DNA of 64,000 nt from Typhlomys cinereus (Eukaryota; Chordata; Mammalia; Rodentia; Platacanthomyidae): the NCBI GenBank assembly GCA_023101885.1, contig JALPQD010000514.1, positions 93,602 through 157,601 on the forward strand. Reading direction: 5' to 3'. Position numbers and translations under genes: made by a program. The notes under the pieces were generated by a model. The model was not told the origin of the DNA. It worked only from the letters and a program-made list of their open reading frames with translations, and made no database searches. This document shows, piece by piece, positions 49,099 to 59,556 of this stretch; position 1 is the stretch's first letter; each line of letters opens with the position of its first letter.

Positions 49099-49570
49099 CA
49101 CGGACGGCAGCCCCTGGCAGGGTGGACGTGGGGTGGATGCACTTGGAAGGGGAGCGATGCTCTCCAACCGTGCAAACTGAGGGATCCCCAAAACGGAACA
49201 CGCCCTGTCCCGCCAACTCGACGCAGGCGCACAGCGAGCCACTCCAGCTCCCCGCCCTTGGCCACAGAACTTCCCAAATTAGGAGACCATCTCCCAGAGG
49301 GGGCCGCTGCCGAGGCTCCGCCCAGAGAGGAATGTGGAGCCCGAGGGCGGGCCAATCACGCCCGTTATTCGGCCTCTGGACTCCGCCTGACCACAGGGGA
49401 AATCCAGCCTTAAGGATTTGAAACTCTGATTGGACGCTGTGTTGGCGCGTGCGTACTAGCCTCGACGCATGCTCAACAAGGTCTCTGAAGGGGGCAATTC
49501 TGTGGGCGGAAGCAGGGAAGTTTGGAGCCAGAGCGCTTAGAGCATGAATGGCAGCCGGAGGTGAGACCTG
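48950..49570 (-). promoter_or_regulatory. RSU1: RSU1 CpG-island promoter
   Basis: The only sizeable CpG-dense stretch in the window, e.g. AGCCGCGGCGGGCGCGCAGA near 49046. It has GC boxes (GAGGGCGGGCC near 49345, GTGGGCGGA near 49502), a CCAAT at 49352..49356 (plus) and one at 49429..49433 (minus, in gene orientation), and GGCGCGTGCGTA near 49445 resembling an NRF1 site. No TATA box is evident, as usual for a housekeeping-type gene. Long open frames here are a consequence of GC content. Confidence 0.88.
49099..49200 (-). other. RSU1: RSU1 non-coding first exon (3' edge defined, 5' edge unknown)
   Basis: The donor CCGTCCGTG|GTGAGTGCG fixes the 3' edge at 49099. The transcription start cannot be read from sequence; it lies somewhere upstream, probably within 49.15-49.40 kb. 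The given right edge is a placeholder. Confidence 0.5.
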
Positions 49571-50589
49571 GGAAATCTCCAAGTAAATTGCTCTTCTTTT
49601 CTGGAGTCCTGCCTTTCAGCTCCTCCCCGCCACAGTTTGCTACCTTGATTCCCACTTCTACAATTGTGCGGGGGACAGAGCTAACCAAGACATGCCTAAT
49701 CTGTTTTGCCCTCCTGAAGATAAACGGGATCTTGAACTCGCGTCCCTAGCTGGCAGCTGTCAATCTTATTTTCAGGAATGTGTAGATTTGTGTATTTGTC
49801 TGTTTCGCCCTGACTTTTTATCGTAATCAACTGGAATTTCCCCCTCGGGGCTAGACGCTTCAAATAAAACACACCTTGTAAGAAGTCACATGGACTTTTA
49901 CATCAGTGGAATGTGAAATCGTGGCTATAGGGACTCTCCCAGCTTCGCTTCAAATTGCAATCAAATATTAAATTCTGACAAAACTGCTGGCCTCTGCCTC
50001 ACAGTGCTTCAGTCAGTGCTTCCTAGTAATAGCTCGGTCCTGTAGGTGGAAAACCTGTTCTTAGAAATAATTTCATGCTGGAAATAGAGATTGATACCAG
50101 AGTTATTCTCCCGATTACATAGATGACAAATACATAGGTAGATAGTCACATGCAGTCACCGAATCAGTGGACTAAAAGAAGGGTCTGCACTCTTAAATGT
50201 CAAATTAGGGATTTATTGTTATTGCTCCAAAAGAAAAAAAATGAAACATATATAACCTGCTTGCATTGTGATAGCCATTTTATTTCTTGATCTAATCATC
50301 AGAGAGCATAGATAGATCAAATATTTTAAAGACTCTTCTGAGACATGAGTTTGTCATATCTTTCTTGGTGATCAAGTTACGAATTTTTGGAGAAATACCA
50401 CTAGATATCTTAATTAATACATCAAAATGAAGACCCAAGAGACTATGTTCCTACTGAAGCTGGTAATTGCTTAGCAAAGTGCCATCTGTTTTCTCAACCA
50501 TACCATTACTGATTTTCCCTTAGGAAAGTTGAGGGAGATGGCATGGAATCAGCTGACTTGCACTGTCCATTTTAGCATCCATTTATGAC
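49571..50589. other. Intergenic, nothing recognised
   Basis: AT-rich sequence immediately upstream of the RSU1 promoter. I recognise no exon, SINE or simple repeat. Confidence 0.6.
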
Positions 50590-50751
50590 TTCCTAGCCTC
50601 CTAATTTCATCTGTATTCACTGGCTGATGTCCCCTAATACATTCATATCTTGAATCATTAATGTTTTAAAAGCAGAAATGCTTTTGAAAGACTGATTTTT
50701 TTTTTCTGGCCTCATCTGTTTCCAGTAGTGGTTTCTGAATATCTAAGGGAA
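50590..50751 (+). repeat. Near-identical direct repeat, copy 1
   Basis: 162 bases from TTCCTAGCCTCCTAATTTCA to ATCTAAGGGAA. Copy 2 at 52244..52402 is the same apart from a 3-base difference (CCT) near the start, including the same ten-T run. Contains a strong plus-strand acceptor-like motif, GACTGAT(T)n then CTGTTTCCAG. Confidence 0.97.
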
Positions 50752-50769
50752 GCAAAGACAAACTGGCAA

Positions 50770-51010
50770 ATATATCAGAGATGTTATAACAAAATTTCAC
50801 AACAGAGTGTCTTGAATAAAAGAGATGTGAACTTTTCTTAGTTCTAGAGACTGGAAATTCAAGATCAAATGCCAGCAGATTTGATTTCTCCTCAGGTTTG
50901 CTTTCCGGGGTCTGTAGACCACTGCTTCTCTGCCTGCAGCTTCCTGCTGTCTTTCCCTCTACCTCTTCTTATGAGAACACAGACTTGTGTTCTCACCCTT
51001 TTTCTGTGAT
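50770..51010 (-). repeat. MLT1-type LTR remnant, minus strand
   Basis: Plus strand: GTTATAACAAAATTTCACAA, TCTTAGTTCTAGAGACTGGA, AATTCAAGATCAAATGCCAG, CTCTTCTTATGAGAACACAG: the reverse complement of an MLT1-type LTR 3' half. Confidence 0.72.
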
Positions 51011-51539
51011 ACTATCTACCTTCTTGCTGCATGGTTGCTCTCACTTCTCGAACATCTCCAAGTATGATCATTTCATCTCTTCTAACTGTTCTTCTTATGG
51101 GAATGGCTCCAGAATAATCCTTTCAGATGCCAATGGATGAAGGAAGGGGAGCTTTAATTTTACATTGGTGGGCTGAAAATGAGGATCACTTTAGCAAAAA
51201 AAAGTTTCAATTCATTTTTGCAATTTATACTGTAAGAGTAAAGGGGAAGGGACAAAAGCGAGAGCCCCTAGTCATGGGGAACTTTGGACCTGGACACATA
51301 AAAGCAAAAGCATTAATACAAAAAGCCAAAGCAATGGCTGTTTAGTAATAGCAAGGGCAGGTTGACTTCAGACTTTCAGATTCTCAGTGGTTACTAAGTA
51401 ACCCAGTGTGACTTGGGGGCTCAGAAGTGTTCTGTTAAGCCATGCTTAGTAACAATTTTCTAAGCTATATTTGACTTGTGCAACAGTTTCTCTCCCTAGA
51501 TCACTCTGAATTGTTTTAGCAGATGTTTCTTCTTTTTTT

Positions 51540-51561
51540 TTTAACTTTAGTTAGTTATTTT

Positions 51562-51610
<49 letters not shown>

Positions 51611-51842
51611 TAAGGGTATTGTATGTCCCTGTGGAGGACCAAGGGTGACTTCCAGAATCATCTTGGATTGCCTCTATCTCCTTTTTGCTTTACCCTGGGA
51701 TTTTTCCAGGCTCTGCCTACCAGGGTTAGAAGTACAGACTACTGCTGTTTCTGCATGGCATTTTTATGTGGGACCTGGGATTCAAACTCAGAATCTTCTG
51801 CTTTGTGAGGATGAGTCTTAACCTCTAACCATCTCTCCAACC
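51540..51842 (-). repeat. B2-superfamily SINE (DIP-like), minus strand, (TG)n tail
   Basis: Plus strand: (TG)n at 51560..51612, GAGGACCAAGGGTGACTTCC, TTTTATGTGGGACCTGGGAT, ending AACCATCTCTCCAACC, the reversed head. Well preserved. Confidence 0.92.
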
Positions 51843-52243
51843 TCTTAATGCTGGGAAGACTCTTTCCTGGAGATTGATCTTCACTGACCTTTCAGGCAAC
51901 CTGAGCTGACTGCTCTGGATAATCCATGTGGTTTCTTTCCTCTCTTGTTGCTTGTGTATTTGTTGTCTTCTTATGTCAGCATTAGTTTTCATCTGGACTG
52001 TTTGTTATATTTTGTTAGAAGCAAGAACACAGCTGCACACAGCAGCCCTGCTAGGCTCTTTTGCTGGCAGAGGGAATGGTGATTGGGAACCCCAACTGAT
52101 ATGCTTCTATCACTTCCTACTTCCAGTCTCCCACTGCACCTGGCAGCCCACAAATCAGACAACACCTGATGCAGCAAATCCTGGCCTCGCTGCACTAATC
52201 TCTGGAAGTTATTTTAGGCAGTAGTATCTTTCTTTCTGCTGAG

Positions 52244-52402
52244 TTCCTAGCCTAATTTCATCTGTATTCACTGGCTGATGTCCCCTAATACATTCATATC
52301 TTGAATCATTAATGTTTTAAAAGCAGAAATGCTTTTGAAAGACTGATTTTTTTTTTCTGGCCTCATCTGTTTCCAGTAGTGGTTTCTGAATATCTAAGGG
52401 AA
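52244..52402 (+). repeat. Near-identical direct repeat, copy 2
   Basis: 159 bases, same sequence as 50590..50751 bar one 3-base indel. The flanks on both sides differ from copy 1. It ends about 100 bases before the 48-bp tandem repeat. Confidence 0.97.
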
Positions 52403-52507
52403 TCTTCTTGAAATTTGTTTTCACTCCTGTTGGAGAGAGGGGAAAAAAATCAAATTTACATACCAAATTTACACCTTCAACACTTTTCATTTTTGACACC
52501 AACAGTG

Positions 52508-52862
52508 TTGGGTTCTCCCATGCCCAGACAATTCTCCAGGAGTCCAAGTTGTGTGGGGGTTCTCGCACACCCCAGACAATGCATGTGATCACATGCATTG
52601 TGGGAGGAATCTTCCAATCCCAGACAATCCTCTACTGAGCCCGGGAATGTGGGAGATTCTCTTACTCCCAAGACAATCTTCCAGCCTGTCCCAGCTGTGT
52701 GCAATTCTCCCACACTTCAGACAACCCTCCAGCAGATACCAGTTGTGTGGGGCTCTCCCACACCCAGCAGATCTTCCAGCAGATCCCTGCCGTGCTTTTT
52801 TAGAGGGTTGGGGAGTTTCTTCCACACCTCAGATCATCCTCCAGCAGATTCCAACTGTGTGC
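52508..52862 (+). repeat. Degenerate tandem repeat, unit about 48 bp, seven copies
   Basis: Units follow the pattern GGTTCTCCCACACCCCAGAC then AATCCTCCAGCAGATCCCAG then TTGTGTG. Starts are near 52510, 52558, 52606, 52655, 52704, 52751 and 52818, the last after a 15-20-base insertion. As the period is close to a multiple of three and poor in stops, frames stay open on both strands. None resembles a protein I know. Confidence 0.88.
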
Positions 52863-53179
52863 CCTACATTTATCTCTGACACTGTTCAGCTTCAGTTAGA
52901 ATCAGATCCCACAAACCAAGGGCTCTGTGCGGCCTCAACATTCTCCAGCTGCAGATGTCAATCACAAGTCATAGTGGATGTAAATGAAATCCTCGCATCC
53001 CTTTCCTGCCACTCACTTAACTCACCAGGACTGTTCACAGGACTCTGAGAAACATATTTATGGTTTATTGTTATTGTGTCTACTACAGACTCATACCCTG
53101 AAGGCTTGTTCCCTAGTCAGTGGTTCTTCTTGAGGGGGGTCCAGAAACTTTAAAGGGTGGTAATAGGTCAGCAGAAGAA

Positions 53180-53375
53180 GTTATATTCCAGATCCTAGTT
53201 CCCATCATAGTCTCTGGACCTCATAGTTCAGCGTAATGTGAAGGACTATGGCCATATGCTCCACCCATCATGAACTCTGCTCTGCCCTCACTCAGATGGA
53301 CACAGACACTCTGAAGTGATGAACCAAGTTAAACCTTTTCTTCCATAAGTTGTTTCTGTTAGGTATTTAAATGCA
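53180..53375 (+). repeat. LTR-like remnant (MaLR 3' part)
   Basis: TGCTCCACCCATCATGAACT, GAAGTGATGAACCAAGTTAA and TTTTCTTCCATAAGTTGTTT follow the 3' end pattern of MaLR-type LTRs. Fragmentary. Confidence 0.5.
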
Positions 53376-54201
53376 GGTGAACCGCCAAATAAGGAAATGC
53401 ACAGGACAAGGACTGAAAAAGGCTGCACTGTGTGTACTACCTTCTGGGTTTGAGCGTGTAGTCATCAACAAAGATGCTGGCTGACACTAATATTTCCAGA
53501 TTCATATACAAATACAATGAATTTACATGCTTTGACCCCCTGCTGCCTACCTCCCACCCCACTCGCTGGTTTTTCTTTCCAGCCTATCTCCCTCCCACTC
53601 ATACATCCCCCTGTATGTGTGATCCATTGGGCCCCATCCAGGATGCATGCATTGGCAAGGGCCTGGGCATCTGCTAGGACTTGAGCAGCCCACCAGTTAC
53701 AAATCATGATCAAGGCTTTAACTTAGTGACCAACCCTTCCACTCTCCTGGAGGACAGAATATGGATGTGAAGACTCCAAGTTTCCACGAATGGCTTGGTC
53801 TTTCTAGTGACCAATCTCTATCCACAAACACAACAGGAGAGGCTCCTGTCACTCGGAAAATTTCAAGGAATCAGGAGGCATGTGTCATAACTGGGGTCAA
53901 ATGTCAAATGCCACGTGCAGGTAAAACCCCATCACCCAAGAAATCACTTGGGCTTCCAGAATTCTCTGCCAAGACTGGGGCAGAAAACAAACATGTGTTT
54001 CTGTGTCCTTGCCACCCTCCGTGAATTTTCCCTTACTTTCACAAATACAATCCACTATGAAATGTGTCCATAGTGTGTCTGACGTGGATTCAGGCTCAGC
54101 TTCCTGGATAGGAGTCCCATGGAGTACCATAGAACTCCATGTTCATATGGACCTAATAATTGGCTTCATATTCTGCCACTGCCATTTTAAATGTCTTAAT
54201 A

Positions 54202-54203
<2 letters not shown>

Positions 54204-54252
<49 letters not shown>

Positions 54253-54258
54253 TGTGTG
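54204..54258 (+). repeat. (TG)n microsatellite
   Basis: About 27 TG units with one TATG interruption, just left of the LTR-like element at 54262. Confidence 0.97.
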
Positions 54259-54261
54259 ATA

Positions 54262-54762
54262 ATCTCGGTTGTCAATTTGACTGAATTTGGGATTAACTAG
54301 AATTATCTAAAGAGATCATGTGGACTAAGATACTTGAAATATAATGACCTACCCTAAATGTGGGTGGGACCTTCCAGTAGTAGATAAAAGAAAATGCAAG
54401 AATGAAGAGCTCACTCTCTTTCTCTTTCTCTCCCTCTCTCTCTTTCTCTCCCTCTCCCTCTCCCTCCCTCCCTACCTCCTTCTCTCCCTCCTTTTTCCTG
54501 CTTCTCCATTCATCAAGGACATCAGAACCCATCTTCTTTAACCCTCCAACATGACTGAACTGCAGAGACTCTCTGGACTCCACCAGCATTCAGATCAGAC
54601 TGGGGATTGCTGGGCTATTCAGTTCCTGCACTGAGCAGCTATGGGCAGCCATTGTTGGACTACCTAGACCTTATCTTATAAGCCAATCCAACAAATTCCC
54701 TTTTATGTATATATTCATTCTATTGATTCTGTTCCTTTAAAGAACACTGATTAATACGGTGC
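54262..54762 (+). repeat. LTR-like interspersed repeat with (CT)n insertion
   Basis: TCGGTTGTCAATTTGACTGA start, CTAAATGTGGGTGGGACCTT, then a CT-rich array at 54412..54498, CATCAGAACCCATCTTCTTT, CATTCTATTGATTCTGTTCC and CACTGATTAATACG at the end. Resembles the mammal-wide element ending TTCTCTGGAGAACCCTGACT. Related in layout to family A but distinct. Confidence 0.62.
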
Positions 54763-54767
54763 ACATA

Positions 54768-54769
<2 letters not shown>

Positions 54770-54806
<37 letters not shown>
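54770..54806 (+). repeat. (TG)n microsatellite
   Basis: About 17 TG units ending TATGTGTTATG, directly right of the LTR-like element. Confidence 0.95.
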
Positions 54807-54807
<1 letters not shown>

Positions 54808-55084
54808 TATGTGCCTATACATTGGCCACAGTACAGGTATAGATGTTAGCAGACAATCAGATGCTAATTCTTACCTTCTGCTATGTTTAAGAAGAGTTTC
54901 TTTGTGGTAGGATACTGCTCATACTTCAATGCTTTAGTAATTCCTTTAGGAGGGACTTCCTACCCCACACCATTCACAAAAAGAGCATGGAAGAACCCTG
55001 CCCCAATACAAGGACGCAAGCCCCAAGGCAACTGGTATGTTAATAATTCATGCATAAACGATTAAGATCACCCGTTTAGTATCT

Positions 55085-55425
55085 AAATCTGGATATAATT
55101 TGGATCCTGAAAGTCACCAAAGGCATGGTCCCAGAGTAGCTCTATTGAGAGGTAGTGGAACCCTTAAGAGGTAGGTCTAGTGTGGAAGGATGGGGTGACT
55201 AGGGGTGTGGCCTCTCACCCTTTCTTCCCTCCCCACTTTTGCTTCTTGGTCACAGGGTGAGCAATTATCCTCTGCTGTGAAATCCTGGCATGATGATTGC
55301 CTTGAACTTGTCTAAAGCAAGAGGAACTAGTCATACAATAAACCTTCTCTTTTCCTAAGCTTATCATCTCTGGAATTTCATCATAGTAACAGAAAAGTAA
55401 CACAACTACATTCTTAACAAAACTA
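55085..55425 (+). repeat. ERVL-MaLR-like solo LTR, plus strand
   Basis: CTGGATATAATTTGGATCCT, GTCACCAAAGGCATGGTCCC, ACCCTTAAGAGGTAGGTCTA, TGGTCACAGGGTGAGCAATT, ATACAATAAACCTTCTCTTT and TCATAGTAACAGAAAAGTAA: start, body, poly(A) signal and end of a MaLR-type LTR in order. Confidence 0.72.
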
Positions 55426-55639
55426 CTTTCACTAAATAATGCATAAATACAAAATTACAACCCAAAAGCAACAAAATTTTACCTAATATCTAAATTAAAA
55501 ATTAATATTTCATTTGTCCCAATATCTTTATATTAAATTACTCCAATAAAAATTAGAATTTTCATTATTTAAATGCTATATAGACTTAAGTTTTTACCGA
55601 ACTATCATATGTAACATTAACATATGTAACATTCTGTAT

Positions 55640-55760
55640 GGTCCAAGCTGACCTTAAAATTCATTGAGCAAACTGGCTGGTTTTGAACTTGCTATCTTTT
55701 TTCTTCAACCTCTTTTGTACTGGGATTACAGTGTGCATTACCACACCCAATGGAAATATT
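55640..55760 (-). repeat. B1-type SINE, minus strand
   Basis: Plus strand GGTCCAAGCTGACCTTAAAA, then GTACTGGGATTACAGTGTGC and ATTACCACACCCAATGG, the reverse of a B1 monomer. Diverged. Confidence 0.8.
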
Positions 55761-55854
55761 TTTATCTGATACATTAATTTTTCCCAGAATTCAATGAATA
55801 GTTTCAATATCATATTTAATTAGCTCATAGTTAGCTCACTGGACTGGATGTGAG

Positions 55855-55969
55855 GAACTTTTCTCCTGTGGTTTCAAACAGAATCACAGATCTGTCACTA
55901 GACATTTGCATTAGTTTTCCATGTCTCATTCTTCTCATTTGTAAAATGGGGTTGATGGTTCTATTTCAG

Positions 55970-56029
<60 letters not shown>

Positions 56030-56085
56030 AATGCCTGGCATGTATCAAGGGCTGCATAGATTCACTTGTCTTAATGAAATCTTCC
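55855..56085 (+). repeat. MIR with internal (CA)n expansion
   Basis: TCTCATTCTTCTCATTTGTA, then AAATGGGGTTGATGGTTCTA match the MIR core (CTCATCTGTAAAATGGGGAT). After a (CA)n at 55975..56029 it resumes with ATGCCTGGCATGTATCAAGG, matching MIR GTGCCTGGCACATAGTAAG. The microsatellite grew inside the old element. Confidence 0.75.
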
Positions 56086-56232
56086 CCATGAATGTATGAA
56101 AGATGATGTTAAACAAATTCTTCCTGATAAGTGGGGTTGAAGTAAAATAGGAATTATGGGTAGTAAAATACTGTAAATACTGGGTAAGGACATATGTGAC
56201 CTCCTTACAGTATCTTTACAACCTCATTTATT

Positions 56233-56512
56233 TAAATTAATTTATTCATTGTGTGTGTCTGTGTGTATCTGTATGTGGGTATCAGAGGACACTATGTGTG
56301 CCTGTAAAGGACCAGGGATGACTGGGAATCACCCTGGATTGTTCCACTCCTCTTTGCTTTGCTCTGGAGTTTCCCAGGCTCCACCTTCCAGGATCACAAG
56401 TATAGACCACACCATTTCTTCCTGGTATTTTATGAGGGATCTGGTGTCCAAACTCAGGACCTTCTACTTGTGAGGCAGAGGCTTACCCCCCAAGCCATCT
56501 CCTGGACTCATC
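56233..56512 (-). repeat. B2-superfamily SINE (DIP-like), minus strand
   Basis: Plus strand: a TAATTTATTCATTGTGTGTG tail, AGAGGACACTATGTGTGCCT, GTTTCCCAGGCTCCACCTTC, ending AAGCCATCTCCTGG. Full length, moderately diverged. Confidence 0.9.
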
Positions 56513-56861
56513 AGCTTTCTCAAAAATTTTTTTAAACAAAGCATTCATTGATATTACATCTGTTATAGTAGTAGGTTAAAAATAAGGCAAATGCATGTGA
56601 AAATGAAATCTGTTAAGTAAGGTACAATTATACTAAGCACCAACACACTCCATGATTTTAAAGTATAATTAACAATGCTAGAAGCATGCCAGAGACTTTT
56701 CTAATGTAGTAGGTGTAATATGCAGAGTGTAACATTTTGGGTAGCAGCAATCCAGTGATGTGAATAATGTCTGCATTGGGAGAGAGACAAGAGGGGAATG
56801 TGAAGAAATAAACAATTGCCTTGATGGAGATTAAGGCTTTCTTCTTTAAAAATTTAATGTG

Positions 56862-56985
56862 TTATGGTTTGAGTTTGATATGTCCTTCCCAAAATGGTGG
56901 GCCCGAAGCTGGAGGCATTAAAGTTGGAGGCTTTCCTTTAGCTACAGGAAGTAATCTGTAGGATGGGTCATCCGTGAGTATATGT
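56862..56985 (+). repeat. LTR-like 5' fragment
   Basis: GTTATGGTTTGAGTTTGATA, then TGTCCTTCCCAAAATGGTGG recalls the start of MaLR-type LTRs (TATGGTTTGAATGTGT). What follows to 57310 is not clearly the same element. Confidence 0.5.
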
Positions 56986-57408
56986 GCCAGAGCTCTGCTT
57001 CCTGGTCTTCTCTGGCATGTCCATCCTCCTTGGGGTCTGCTTGCAGATCTGGAAAGCATCTTCTGCAATCCCAGCCTCTGTAGGTGCGAGCCATCTTCTA
57101 GCTGCTAATGGTGACTGGGCTGGTACAGAGACTTCCCAGACAAGATCCGCCGTTCTCCACGTGACCTGCTTGCTTACATTGGCTACACTAGGAGGGATAT
57201 TAAGGCAGAGCACAGTGAGTTTTTCAGTTGAAAGGGAATCCATTCCAACATACAACCAGTGTGGGGACACCCAAGAACCGTGTCCTTAAAGACCACATAA
57301 TTTAATAAAAGGAGATTAATGTGAGTGTGAAATGAGTGTGGACTGGGAAATAGCTTGAGGTTCTCATTTGTGTTTAGCTCTTGCAAGCCTGGGAATTAAC
57401 CTCCAGCA

Positions 57409-57409
<1 letters not shown>

Positions 57410-57459
<50 letters not shown>
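57410..57459 (+). repeat. (CA)n microsatellite
   Basis: Pure CA array of about 25 units. Confidence 0.98.
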
Positions 57460-57461
<2 letters not shown>

Positions 57462-57548
57462 GTAACAAATATTTTATTTGACTATAAAAGTTGCTCTGTA
57501 AACACCAAAGAAGAAATTCATACTAAACATTAAGAAAACTTCTGGGAG

Positions 57549-57787
57549 GGCTGGAGAAATGGTTCAGGGGTTAAGATTCTGCCTTACAAGCAAAAGGACC
57601 TGAGCTCGAATCCCAGGTGCCACATAAAATGCCAGGCCGAAAAGGCGGGGTCTGTACTTCTGGCCCTGGTTGACAGAGCCTGGAAATCCCAGTACAAAGC
57701 AAAAAGGAAGTAGAAGCAATCCAGTATGATTCCAGAAGTCACCCCTGGTCCTCCAGAGGGACACACAGTGTCCTCTGATACACACAC

Positions 57788-57832
<45 letters not shown>

Positions 57833-57860
57833 GCACGCACGCAAGCAAAAATTAATAAAG
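57549..57860 (+). repeat. B2-superfamily SINE (DIP-like) with (CA)n/(CACG)n tail
   Basis: AGGGCTGGAGAAATGGTTCA head, CCTGAGCTCGAATCCCAGGT (B-box region), AGCCTGGAAATCCCAGTACA body, (CA)n and GCACGCACGCAC at 57779..57844, then AATTAATAAAG. Confidence 0.93.
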
Positions 57861-58239
57861 TGTTTAAAAAGTCTTACAGAAAAAAAAGAGGACTAAGAAA
57901 GAGAACCTTCTAGAAGCGATTATTTTGAGACAAACTGTAGATAAGAGGAGGGGAGAAACAGCATCCTCAGCACACAGAAATGTGGAACAAAAGGCCCAGT
58001 GTAAAGAAAGTGAAATATTTCTAAGACTATGGAGTTTTGAATAACAGAGTGGAGAATGGAGAGAGAGATTGAGAGACTACCTAGCAGAGAACAGCCTCCA
58101 GGAGTGAGTGGGGAAGGTCTCGGCATAGCCAGGAAAACAGCATGTGAAGCCCCAGTGCCAGAGGTCATAGCAAACTCCTCTCTGTCAAGTCACCGTGAAC
58201 AGCCAAGTTGCACTGAGCTAAAAATGAACGCAGCACAAT

Positions 58240-58666
58240 GTTGTATAATTCAACATCTTTTATTCTCCTTAATCTGACAGTCATAATGTAAATAATATAC
58301 GTATTGTATCCTTTTTATATACATCAAATATGAAATGAAACAATCATTTTGACCCTTTAAAGAACTTAGAATTTTCCAGCTGAAAACATTCACAGTACAA
58401 ATGATGTGCACAACCAGGATTAAAGAGGTCACGCATGTGCATTCGGACATATCAAGTGTACAAAATACTGGTTCTCTACTGTCCCCAGTGAAAAGCATCA
58501 GCGTTCAGCTCAGGCTGGGTGGCATGGATGGTGACCAAGAGGAGAGAGGCAGAGTTCTGTCCAGTGTAGCACAGGCCGAGCCTTCAAAGCCAAAGGCAAG
58601 ATTCCTTCCAGTATCCTGTGATGACCTCTCCCAGGCCTGAACTGCTGGGGAAGCGCACGCTCTTGC
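58240..58666 (-). other. CUBN: CUBN 3' untranslated region (inferred extent)
   Basis: From the base after the TGA to the inferred cleavage site. It contains no SINE or simple repeat. Confidence 0.5.
58259..58264 (-). terminator. CUBN: Probable CUBN polyadenylation signal AATAAA
   Basis: AATAAA on the minus strand about 400 bases downstream of the stop codon. Cleavage would fall near 58240. It is the first canonical signal I see after the stop; usage is inferred. Confidence 0.5.
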
Positions 58667-58774
58667 TCAGCTCTCCCAAAGTAATTGGAACGCGGACAAA
58701 GGCACTGCGTACTCAGCGTGAAATTTTATGAAGACCCGATTTGAAGAAGCCATGAAGGGAGCTACGTCAGTGTC
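58667..58774 (-). CDS. CUBN: CUBN last coding exon, end of CUB27 and stop
   Basis: Acceptor TTCAATTTTAG before 58774. Translates as [20 protein letters not shown] then [15 protein letters not shown] and TGA (58669..58667). It enters in phase 0, matching the ...FCAG|GTAAGT-type phase-0 end of the exon before. It carries the final beta strands of the CUB fold (VFIKFHA, FQLLW). Confidence 0.95.
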   Translation of the reverse strand, partial: DTDVAPFMASSNRVFIKFHAEYAVPLSAFQLLWES

Positions 58775-59523
58775 CTAAAATTGAAGAAAAATAAGGATTA
58801 GGTGTTTTTTTAATTGAACTTTCTAGAAATGTTATCCAAGTTAACATAAAGGATTACCTAGAAAAAATTTATAGAATTTAAAGTGGACTTGACTATATGT
58901 AGTCAGATAATCCCAAGAATCAATGCAGATACTTGATAAGAGAATTCTGTGAGGTATTGAAGATTGAGGAATAATGGATATAACACTTCTTCTGGAAAAT
59001 TGTAATGAACGTGTACTGAGAGTCTTCCCTTTTCTAGATATTCAATGTGAATTACTGTAATATCACATCTCCAAAGCCTCAAATGACTGACTTTTTTATT
59101 AGCAATGTTAGGACTCACTTCCTCTACAACTCTATATAAACTGGCTTTGTGTTATGTATTTTACTTCTTTCATTTATTCTTATGCTTTACATTTCTCTCT
59201 GCCATCTGAGATTTTGAAAAATGGGTGACAAATTTCATTAAAGAATGAAAATTTTAAAATACACATGATATTTTCAAGTGGGGGAAATTCTGTGAATGTT
59301 AACAATTTGCACAACCCGTCATGTCCAGTTTTTATCCTCGCTTTGATATGACACTGGTCTACATGCAAGACTGTTCCCTCTCACTGCCTCAGTTTACCTT
59401 GACCTGAAAAGTCCAGGACAGGCTTCGTCTTTCTAATGCTTAGGCTGGCCGGCCCCATGGGATCCAATGAGGTGGAGTGTGTGAAAGCTACTGAGCAGTG
59501 TATGCATGTGTGCATGTGTGCAT

Positions 59524-59556
<33 letters not shown>

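Noticed and set aside
48989..49582. 197-codon minus-strand open frame over the RSU1 CpG island, and overlapping plus-strand frames
   Set aside because: High GC makes stops rare in all frames. The frame crosses the RSU1 5' UTR donor and intron and has no homology that I recognise.
52551..53048. 165-codon plus-strand open frame as a possible new gene
   Set aside because: Most of it is the 48-bp tandem repeat, which stays open in several frames on both strands. No promoter, Kozak context or homology.
29555..55425. Intact endogenous retrovirus
   Set aside because: Several solo LTR-like copies exist, but no gag, pro, pol or env remnant was recognised between or beside any of them, and orientation and spacing do not pair LTRs into a provirus.
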